Source: Alphaproteobacteria bacterium | GTDB taxonomy: Bacteria > Pseudomonadota > Alphaproteobacteria > Puniceispirillales > Puniceispirillaceae | Length of the DNA: 11,324 nucleotides | Assembly (NCBI GenBank): GCA_016780695.1 | Contig: JADHLK010000037.1 | Location: forward strand, 1 to 11,324 | Direction: 5' to 3' | Part shown: positions 5,973 through 11,324 of the stretch, piece by piece | Numbering within the stretch: the stretch's first letter is position 1 | How the letters are laid out: each line of letters begins with the position of its first letter | The notes under the pieces: model-generated | Told to the model about the DNA's origin: nothing | Databases searched by the model: none | What the model saw: only the letters and a program-made list of their open reading frames with translations | Made by a program: the position numbers and the translations under genes

Positions 5973-6755
5973 ATGCCAGAAGATTTTTCAGAAAAACGCA
6001 GCGGGCATACCCAATCTGTTTCGCGTGCGCTCAGCCTGCTTTCCAAGCTGGCCGAGACACCAGAAGGGCTGAACCTTTCTGAACTGGCTCGCCGTGTGTC
6101 GCTGGCCCCGTCCACAGCACACCGGCTTCTGACAACTTTGCAGCTGGACCAATTTGTCCGTTTTGAAGATAGCCGCTGGCTGATCGGCGTGCAGAGCTTC
6201 AATGTGGGGCAGGCCTATCTGCGCGCCCGTGATGTCAGCCACATGGCGCGGCCCTATCTGCGAATGTTGATGCAGGAAACCGGCGAGACAACCAATCTGG
6301 CATTGCTGGAGGGCTCTGAGCTGGTTTATGTTGCCCAGGTGGAATGTCCGGAATTGATGCGCGCTTTGGCCCGTCCGGGCGCTGCCGCCCCCTGGAGTTG
6401 TTCGGCGGTTGGCAAATCGGTGCTGGCTTTCATGCCGCAGGATGAGGCCGAGAAAATCATTCAGGAAATTGACTTCAAATCTTATACCGGGCGTAGCCAC
6501 ATCAATGCTGCCGGGCTGATGCGGGATTTGGCGCGGGTGCGCCAGCAGGGCTTTGCCTGTGATGATGAGGAATTTGCCGATGGGCTGCGCTGTATTGGCG
6601 CGCCGGTCATGGATAAGAATAACAAGATTGTTGGGGCGGTCTCAATCAGCGGCCCGTCAGTGCGAATAGCTGAGGCAAAGCTGAGCCAGTTTGGCCGCGT
6701 GACCATGCGCACTGCAAAAGAGCTGTCCCGCGCGCTGGGGGCCAACCCAGCCTGA
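5973..6755 (+). CDS. IclR-family transcriptional regulator
   Basis: A 260-aa DNA-binding regulator. Residues about 13-75 form the winged helix-turn-helix ('VSRALSLLSKLAE', 'LNLSELARRVSLAPSTAHRLL'), and residues about 85-255 form the IclR effector domain with 'AVGKSVLAFMP' (145-155) and 'RQQGFACDDEEFADGLRCIGAP' spread over 190-211. Length is normal for the family. The start at ATG 5973 has only a weak GATGAG before it, but the next in-frame ATG (codon 91) lies far inside the protein and no upstream in-frame start fits. It follows the importer operon in the same direction after 133 bases and has its own inverted repeat, so control of the importer and itself by the importer's substrate or a breakdown product is plausible. 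The ligand is unknown. Confidence 0.92.
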   Translation: MPEDFSEKRSGHTQSVSRALSLLSKLAETPEGLNLSELARRVSLAPSTAHRLLTTLQLDQFVRFEDSRWLIGVQSFNVGQAYLRARDVSHMARPYLRMLMQETGETTNLALLEGSELVYVAQVECPELMRALARPGAAAPWSCSAVGKSVLAFMPQDEAEKIIQEIDFKSYTGRSHINAAGLMRDLARVRQQGFACDDEEFADGLRCIGAPVMDKNNKIVGAVSISGPSVRIAEAKLSQFGRVTMRTAKELSRALGANPA

Positions 6756-6770
6756 TTGCCCCCAGTTTTT
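6735..6770 (+). terminator. Intrinsic terminator overlapping the iclR stop codon
   Basis: CTGGGGGC (6735-6742) pairs perfectly with GCCCCCAG (6758-6765), and TTTTT follows at 6766-6770. The 15-base loop contains the TGA stop (6753-6755), so the last codons of the gene form half of the stem. A weaker second hairpin (CCGGG 6801-6805 with CCCGG 6815-6819, then TTTT) lies downstream. Confidence 0.7.
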
Positions 6771-6819
6771 CCCCCAGTTTCCCCCCCCCGGTTTTTTCCC
6801 CCGGGCCTGATTTCCCCGG
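6759..6819. repeat. C-run repeat block; minus strand is a candidate G-quadruplex
   Basis: Between the convergent iclR-type and chaC genes there are five C-runs: 6759-6763 (5), 6771-6775 (5), 6781-6789 (9), 6798-6802 (5) and 6814-6817 (4). The first three sit in imperfect copies of a unit like CCCCCAGTTT, as if the tail of the iclR terminator had been duplicated. On the minus strand these are G-runs separated by 7, 5, 8 and 11 bases, enough for a G-quadruplex in DNA or in RNA reading past the end of chaC. The nine-base run is also prone to slippage and sequencing error. Confidence 0.7.
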
Positions 6820-6822
6820 TTT

Positions 6823-7554
6823 TCAGCTGTGCTTCTGGGCGGCCCTGACCAGCTCTACCAGCCGCGCCATCTGCGGGTCCGCGATACCCCATTCAGCCAG
6901 CGCCCGGTGGGTTTCAAACAGATAATCTGAACAGGGCCCGATAAAGCCGCTGGCAACCGCGATGATGCGGCTGGCCTCTTCAAGTTGCATCGGCGGCACA
7001 TAGGCAGGCCCGTCACGCCGGATGGCAAAGCTCAAAGCCTTTTTCGCTCCCTCTGGCGTCTGCACCGAAATCCAGACAGGCCGATAGGAATTATTCAGCA
7101 TCTCACGCCGCCAGAGCAGGTCACATTCATGGCGAGTCTGGTCTGCCGGTATGCGGAATAACAGCCCATTGACCGAGCCGCCCCGATCCAGCCCCAGCAC
7201 CAGCCCGGGCTGTTCTGGAGAGCCGCGCCCGATATGGGTGCGCAGGCAAAATCGTCTGTGCCAACCATGCGCCCGGCCCTGCAGGCGGCGGTCAAATTCA
7301 ATCATCGGATTCCAGACCAGGCTGCCATAGCCGAATATCCATAAATCCTGATCCAGCCCGTTATCCGGGATCATTTGCCGCCGGGATGCCAATAAGTCTT
7401 CATCACTCAACACGTTGGCATTGGCTCCGTCACGCGCTCGTGCCAGAGCCTGCACGCGTCCATCCAGAACCGATTGCCTGTCCAGCTGGCTGACCTTTGT
7501 GTCTGCTGGCTTGTTCTTGTGCGGGCGGCTACCTGTCCTGCTTTGCGGGTCCAT
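6823..7554 (-). CDS. chaC: ChaC-family gamma-glutamylcyclotransferase
   Basis: A 243-aa cytoplasmic enzyme of the ChaC/GCG family, whose members cleave glutathione to 5-oxoproline and Cys-Gly. The substrate-binding signature 'YGSLVWNP' is at 76-83 within 'LWIFGYGSLVWNP', and E151 in 'LWRREM' is at the expected place for the catalytic glutamate; 'GLVLGLDRGGSVNGLLFRI' gives the beta-barrel core. The ~65 residues before the domain fit the longer N-terminus usual in alphaproteobacterial ChaC. ATG 7554 lies six bases after the mscS stop with only a poor purine stretch before it, so translation is probably coupled to mscS; a slightly later start is possible. No terminator for this strand is seen downstream, only the G-run block. 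Confidence 0.92.
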   Translation of the reverse strand: MDPQSRTGSRPHKNKPADTKVSQLDRQSVLDGRVQALARARDGANANVLSDEDLLASRRQMIPDNGLDQDLWIFGYGSLVWNPMIEFDRRLQGRAHGWHRRFCLRTHIGRGSPEQPGLVLGLDRGGSVNGLLFRIPADQTRHECDLLWRREMLNNSYRPVWISVQTPEGAKKALSFAIRRDGPAYVPPMQLEEASRIIAVASGFIGPCSDYLFETHRALAEWGIADPQMARLVELVRAAQKHS

Positions 7555-7560
7555 TTACCA

Positions 7561-8391
7561 TTACTCTTCCGAGATCGCATGCACCACGCGCTGCGGGAAC
7601 GGGATCTCAATACCATAATTATCAAGCACCGGCTTTAGCCGCCGGTTCAGGTCCCAATTCAGGGCAAACAGATCATCATAATCAGCCCAGAGGCGGAGCC
7701 GCACATTGATCGCACTGTCGCCATAGCCGGTCACCAGAAACACCGGGGTAGGCTCAGCATGGATGCGCGGATCATCACACAAAGACAGAAGCGCTTTTTC
7801 TGCCTTATCCAGATCGCTGTCATAACCGATACCAATATCCAGATCCAGCCGCCGGTTCCTATGGCGGGCGTGATTGATGACAGTTGAGGACCAGATGGTT
7901 GAATTCGGCACGGATATAGACACATTGTCAAAAGTATCGATGCGGGTGGTGAACAGGCCAATTTCCTGGGCGATGCCGGAAATGCCAGCTGTTTCTATCC
8001 AGTCGCCTGCCTCAAACGGGCGCAGCAGCAGCAGCATCACCCCGGCAGCCACATTGGCCAGCGTGCCCTGCAAGGCCAGACCGATGGCCAGACCAGCCGC
8101 ACCGAGCACCGCGATCAAGGAGGTGGTCTCTACCCCTATCTGGCCAAGCGCAATAACCAGCGTAAGCACAATACCGGCATAGCGCACGGTGCTGCCGGCC
8201 ACCGGAGCCAGCGTATTGCTGATCCGCTGGGTTTTGTCCACCAGCTTGCGGGTGGCGCGCCCCAGCCTAGAGGAGATAAAAATACCTATGATCAGCGTGC
8301 CCAGCCCGGTCAGCAGGCCAACCGCGTAATCCAGCAGCTGGCTGGCCATCTCAGGCGAAATCATATTGCTGAAAAAATCTGTCTCAAACAT
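7561..8391 (-). CDS. mscS: MscS-family small-conductance mechanosensitive channel
   Basis: A 276-aa inner-membrane channel that opens under membrane tension to release solutes on osmotic down-shock. The expected three helices are seen: TM1 about 22-40, TM2 about 68-88, and the pore-lining TM3 about 92-125 with the glycine/alanine pattern 'GAAGLAIGLALQGTLANVA'. The beta domain follows ('LRPFEAGDWIE', 'FTTRIDTFDNVSISVPN'), then the C-terminal alpha/beta domain ending near 'YGIEIPFPQRVV'. Length matches the E. coli short form. ATG 8391 has a GAGA four bases upstream and agrees with the conserved N-terminus. It is first in an operon with chaC and has a consensus promoter about 50 bases upstream. 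Confidence 0.95.
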   Translation of the reverse strand: MFETDFFSNMISPEMASQLLDYAVGLLTGLGTLIIGIFISSRLGRATRKLVDKTQRISNTLAPVAGSTVRYAGIVLTLVIALGQIGVETTSLIAVLGAAGLAIGLALQGTLANVAAGVMLLLLRPFEAGDWIETAGISGIAQEIGLFTTRIDTFDNVSISVPNSTIWSSTVINHARHRNRRLDLDIGIGYDSDLDKAEKALLSLCDDPRIHAEPTPVFLVTGYGDSAINVRLRLWADYDDLFALNWDLNRRLKPVLDNYGIEIPFPQRVVHAISEE

Positions 8392-8439
8392 GGTATCTCG
8401 CTCATGCTGGGGTCATTCGGACGCACCCGTCTGCCCCCG

Positions 8440-8468
8440 ATTATACCAGCCACAAGACGCATTGCCAG
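8440..8468 (-). promoter_or_regulatory. Sigma-70 promoter for mscS-chaC
   Basis: Read on the minus strand: CTGGCA (complement of 8463-8468), a 17-base spacer and a perfect TATAAT (complement of 8440-8445). Transcription would start near 8433, giving a leader of about 42 bases. This is the best promoter match I found in the window. It shares the 8392-8612 gap with the ribF promoter; that gap holds no gene I can support. Confidence 0.72.
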
Positions 8469-8541
8469 CCTTTTGCTGCGGCCCTGTCCAAAGCGCTGTA
8501 AGAGCGGCTTTCTGCTGTGCCTCTCCCGCGGCTCTCTTGCA

Positions 8542-8571
8542 TTGAATTATCGCCTCGTTTCAGGCTATAGT
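8542..8571 (+). promoter_or_regulatory. Sigma-70 promoter for ribF-ileS
   Basis: TTGAAT (8542-8547), an 18-base spacer and TATAGT (8566-8571; five of six consensus positions). Transcription would start near 8578, which excludes neither ribF start but leaves a leader of about 35 bases to the preferred ATG at 8613. An overlapping TTGCAT lies at 8537-8542. Confidence 0.6.
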
Positions 8572-8612
8572 CAGCGCATTATTTGAAGGTGATTGCAGGG
8601 GCAGTTTTTAAG

Positions 8613-9566
8613 ATGGGTGAAATTATTCACTGGACGCTGGGAGAGGCGGCGCGCAGGGGCGGCCCGCTGGTCGCGGCAATCGGTAATTTCGACGGCGTGC
8701 ATCAAGGCCATCAGCAGCTGATCGAAAAGGCCTGTCAGCTGGCAGCTGGGCAGCCGGGCAGCCAACCGGCTGTGCTGACTTTCAGCCCGCATCCGCGCGG
8801 CTGGTTCCGGCCAACCGATACGCCTTTTCTGCTGGCTGATGAGATGTTGAAAAACAGGCTGCTGGCAGAGGCCGGGGCGGCAACTATCATCCATGTGACC
8901 TTTGACAAAGCCTTGCAACAGACTGAAGCCAGCGATTTCGCCGCAAAGGTTTTGCAGCCGCTTAATATTTCCCATCTGGTCGGCGGGGCTGATTTTGCTT
9001 TTGGCAAGGGGCGGTCCGGCACGCTGGCCAGCTTGGGTGAGAGCGTGGCGGTAACCGCCATGCCGCTTTTGACAGATGAAAATGGTGCGGTTATTTCCTC
9101 CAGCCGTATCCGGGCGGCGTTGCAGGCGGGCCAGCCGGGGCTGGCTGCAGAAATGCTGGGCAGGCCGCCTGTTTTGGCTGGGCCTGTGCTCACCGGTGAC
9201 CAGCGTGGCCGCCAGCTTGATTTTCCCACCGCCAATATCCAGCTGGGTGCGTTCCAGCATCCGGCCTATGGGGTCTATGCGATTTTGGCAGGAATTGAGG
9301 GGGTTGCTGGCCCGTTTGCTGGCTATTTCGCCGGCGTAGCCAATATTGGCAAGCGCCCGACCTTTGCCGATCGGGGTGTGCTGGCCGAAGCGCATTTGTT
9401 TGATTTTGATCAGGATATTTATGGCAAAAGGCTGGAAATTCAGCTAAAGGCCTTTGTGCGCCCGGAGCAGAAATTTACCTCGCTGGAATCGCTGCGGGCA
9501 CAAATAGCAGCAGATGCGGCACAGGCAAAAGAATGTTTGGGCTTGCAGGCCCGATCGCGGGCCTGA
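8613..9566 (+). CDS. ribF: Bifunctional riboflavin kinase/FAD synthetase
   Basis: A 317-aa cytoplasmic enzyme that phosphorylates riboflavin to FMN and adenylates FMN to FAD. The N-terminal FMN adenylyltransferase domain shows 'GNFDGVHQGH' (24-33), 'FSPHP' (57-61), 'GADFAFGKGRSG' (125-136) and 'ISSSRIR' (161-167). The C-terminal flavokinase domain (from about 185) shows 'GDQRGRQLDFPTANI' (195-209) with the PTAN motif, 'GVANIGKRPTF' (241-251) and the catalytic E259 ahead of 'HLFDFDQDIYG'. I prefer ATG 8613, with AGGGG 11 bases upstream, to an in-frame TTG at 8583 that has no ribosome site and lies only a few bases from the predicted transcript start. ileS follows after 55 bases, the usual proteobacterial order. 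Confidence 0.96.
   Translation: MGEIIHWTLGEAARRGGPLVAAIGNFDGVHQGHQQLIEKACQLAAGQPGSQPAVLTFSPHPRGWFRPTDTPFLLADEMLKNRLLAEAGAATIIHVTFDKALQQTEASDFAAKVLQPLNISHLVGGADFAFGKGRSGTLASLGESVAVTAMPLLTDENGAVISSSRIRAALQAGQPGLAAEMLGRPPVLAGPVLTGDQRGRQLDFPTANIQLGAFQHPAYGVYAILAGIEGVAGPFAGYFAGVANIGKRPTFADRGVLAEAHLFDFDQDIYGKRLEIQLKAFVRPEQKFTSLESLRAQIAADAAQAKECLGLQARSRA
9546..9565 (+). other. GC-rich hairpin at the ribF stop codon
   Basis: CAGGCCCG (9546-9553) and CGGGCCTG (9558-9565) form a perfect 8-bp stem with the loop ATCG, covering the last codons of ribF and the first two bases of its stop (9564-9566). No T-run follows, so it is not a classical terminator. It may slow ribosomes or RNA decay between ribF and ileS, or be incidental. 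Confidence 0.5.
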
Positions 9567-9621
9567 TCAGGCAATAGCTGGCTGGGGGGCTGTTCCCCTT
9601 GCCCAAGGGTTAGTGAAGAAG

Positions 9622-11324
9622 ATGAATTACAAAGAAACTGTTTTCCTGCCGAAGACTGATTTTCCGATGCGCGGCGGCTTGCCAAAAAAAGAGCCGGAAA
9701 TCCTGCAGCGCTGGCAGGATATGGATCTGTATGGAAAATTGCGCGCCGCCCGCAAGGGGCGCGAGAAATTCGTGCTGCATGATGGCCCGCCCTATGCCAA
9801 TGGCCAGCTGCATATCGGCCATGCGCTGAACAAGATTCTAAAAGATGTAATCAACCGATCTCAATCCATGCTGGGCAAGGATGCCAATTTCGTGCCGGGC
9901 TGGGATTGTCATGGTCTGCCGATTGAATGGAAGATTGAGGAAAGCTACCGCAAGAAGGGCAAGGACAAGGATCAGGTGCCAATCAGCGAATTCCGCCAGG
10001 AATGCCGCGAATTTGCTGAGCATTGGATGCAGGTTCAGTCAACTGAATTCCAGCGTCTGGGTGTGCTGGGTGACTGGGCTGATCCCTATGTCACCATGCA
10101 TTATCAGGCCGAAGCGACCATCGCTGCTGAAATCGGCAAGTTTTTGATGCAGGAAAGCCTCTATCGCGGGGCCAAGCCGGTCATGTGGTCGCCAGTGGAA
10201 AAAACCGCGCTGGCTGAGGCTGAGGTGGAATATGCGGATCACAAATCGGTGACCATCTATGCAAAATTTGCGCTGACCAGCACGCCGCTTGCCGAATTGG
10301 AAGGGGCGGCTGTGCTGGCCTGGACAACCACCCCCTGGACAATGCCGGGCAACCGGGCCCTCGCCTATGGGGAGGATATAGACTATCTGGCGGTGCGTGT
10401 TGACCAGCTGGCTGAGGGCGCGCTGGTGCATCCGGGTGAGGTGTTTTTGGTCGCCGAGGCGTTGCTGGAGGAGACTAAAAAGGGCTGCGCTATCGAAGCG
10501 GCTACAGTGGTCGCCCGCTGCAAGGGGCGCGATCTGGCCGGGGCGGTCGCTGCCCATCCGATGGCTGGACAGGGCTATGATCATCCGGTGCCGCTGCTGG
10601 CCGGAGACTATGTTACCACAGAACAGGGAACTGGCTTTGTGCATATTGCCCCGGGGCATGGCCCGGAAGATTATGAGCTGGCCCATCTGGGCCATGGGAT
10701 AGAGGTTCCGGATACGGTTGCTGAAGATGGCTATCTGATGGATCATCTGCCGGTTTTTGCCGGTCTTCATGTGCTGCGCGATAATCAGAAAATCGCTGAT
10801 ATTATGTCCGCGCATGGCGGGCTGGCCGGCATTGGCAACCTGACCCATTCCTATCCGCATAGCTGGCGCAGCCACGCGCCGGTCATCTGGCGCAATACGG
10901 CACAATGGTTTATTTCCATGGAAAGCCATGGCTTGCGGGACAGTGCGCTGAAAGCCCTGTCGCAAACGCGTTTCTATCCGCCTGCTGGCCAACGCCGCCT
11001 TTCCTCCATGATAGAGCATCGGCCAGATTGGTGCCTGTCGCGCCAGCGCGCCTGGGGCGTGCCTATCCCGGTCTTTGTGCATAAAAAAACTGGACAGCCG
11101 CTGCGTGATCAGGCGGTAGTGGACCGGATTGTCGCTGCCTTTGCTGAACAGGGCTGTGATGTGTGGTTCACCGCTGACCCGGCCGGTTTTCTTGGGCCTG
11201 ATTATGATCCGGCTGACTATGAGCAGGTGCGTGATATCGCTGATGTCTGGTTTGATTCCGGCTCAACCCATGCCTTTGTTCTGGAGGCAAGGGAGGATTT
11301 GCAAAGCCCGGCGGACCTTTATCT
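9622..11324 (+). CDS. ileS: Isoleucyl-tRNA synthetase (N-terminal part, cut by window end)
   Basis: The frame stays open from 9622 to the window edge (567 complete codons of a protein usually near 930-950). It charges tRNA-Ile in the cytoplasm. The class I HIGH motif is at 64-67 in 'PPYANGQLHIGH', followed by 'PGWDCHGLP' (92-100). The editing domain that clears Val-tRNA is present with 'WTTTPWT' (234-240) and 'GTGFVHIAPGHGPEDY' (336-351; D350 is the likely conserved editing aspartate). The catalytic core resumes with 'WCLSRQRAWGVPIP' (470-483) and 'DVWFDSGST' (541-549). The KMSKS loop and the C-terminal zinc region lie beyond the edge. ATG 9622 matches the normal N-terminus; an in-frame GTG at 9613 with AAGGG three bases upstream is a less likely alternative. 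Cotranscription with ribF is likely. Confidence 0.97.
   Translation, partial: MNYKETVFLPKTDFPMRGGLPKKEPEILQRWQDMDLYGKLRAARKGREKFVLHDGPPYANGQLHIGHALNKILKDVINRSQSMLGKDANFVPGWDCHGLPIEWKIEESYRKKGKDKDQVPISEFRQECREFAEHWMQVQSTEFQRLGVLGDWADPYVTMHYQAEATIAAEIGKFLMQESLYRGAKPVMWSPVEKTALAEAEVEYADHKSVTIYAKFALTSTPLAELEGAAVLAWTTTPWTMPGNRALAYGEDIDYLAVRVDQLAEGALVHPGEVFLVAEALLEETKKGCAIEAATVVARCKGRDLAGAVAAHPMAGQGYDHPVPLLAGDYVTTEQGTGFVHIAPGHGPEDYELAHLGHGIEVPDTVAEDGYLMDHLPVFAGLHVLRDNQKIADIMSAHGGLAGIGNLTHSYPHSWRSHAPVIWRNTAQWFISMESHGLRDSALKALSQTRFYPPAGQRRLSSMIEHRPDWCLSRQRAWGVPIPVFVHKKTGQPLRDQAVVDRIVAAFAEQGCDVWFTADPAGFLGPDYDPADYEQVRDIADVWFDSGSTHAFVLEAREDLQSPADLY

Noticed and set aside
8404..8586. 60-residue plus-strand open frame in the mscS-ribF gap
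   Set aside because: No ribosome site, no motif, and it runs over both divergent promoters.
9596..9609. Palindrome CCCTTG-CC-CAAGGG before ileS as a regulatory hairpin
   Set aside because: The two-base loop cannot close as a normal hairpin and there is no T-box-like context; I see no reason to call it functional.
10039..11082. 347-residue minus-strand open frame opposite ileS
   Set aside because: Long only because of the codon bias of ileS on the other strand; no recognisable domain and ileS motifs occupy the whole stretch.

Overview
The window looks like a housekeeping stretch of an alphaproteobacterial chromosome, possibly from a marine lineage such as SAR116 (the lineage is a guess from gene content; no marker here settles it). 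Pointers are a ubiquinone-pathway coq7 next to dsbB and yqaA, a compact HNH protein of a type common in alphaproteobacteria, ribF directly followed by ileS, short intergenic gaps, and moderately GC-rich, uniform codon use. I see no insertion sequence, integrase, CRISPR array, phage gene or obvious transferred island.

Layout, left to right. (1) 115-708 (+): HNH-domain protein, convergent with the next operon. (2) 734-2543 (-): an operon read right to left: tRNA-Leu(CAA), yqaA (DedA-like membrane protein), dsbB and coq7. yqaA and dsbB share an ATGA stop/start, and dsbB and coq7 are 12 bases apart. DsbB passes electrons to ubiquinone and Coq7 helps make it. (3) 2813-5839 (+): a three-gene quaternary-amine ABC importer (binding protein, permease, ATPase). 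A strong hairpin terminator lies between the first gene and the other two, and a perhaps regulatory near-palindrome lies far upstream. (4) 5973-6755 (+): an IclR-family regulator with its own inverted repeat, the likely local regulator of the importer. (5) 6756-6822: a C-run-rich convergent gap carrying the iclR terminator and, on the minus strand, five G-runs able to form a quadruplex. (6) 6823-8391 (-): mscS then chaC, six bases apart, with a consensus promoter. (7) 8613 to window end (+): ribF, then ileS cut by the window edge.

How the genes fit together: the importer would bring in betaine-like osmolytes (or TMAO/choline-type substrates) and MscS would release solutes on down-shock, so the middle of the window leans towards osmotic balance. 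ChaC (glutathione breakdown) rides in the mscS operon. No clearly new system is visible. The points most worth checking are the intra-operon terminator, the G-run block, the two candidate operators and the importer's substrate.
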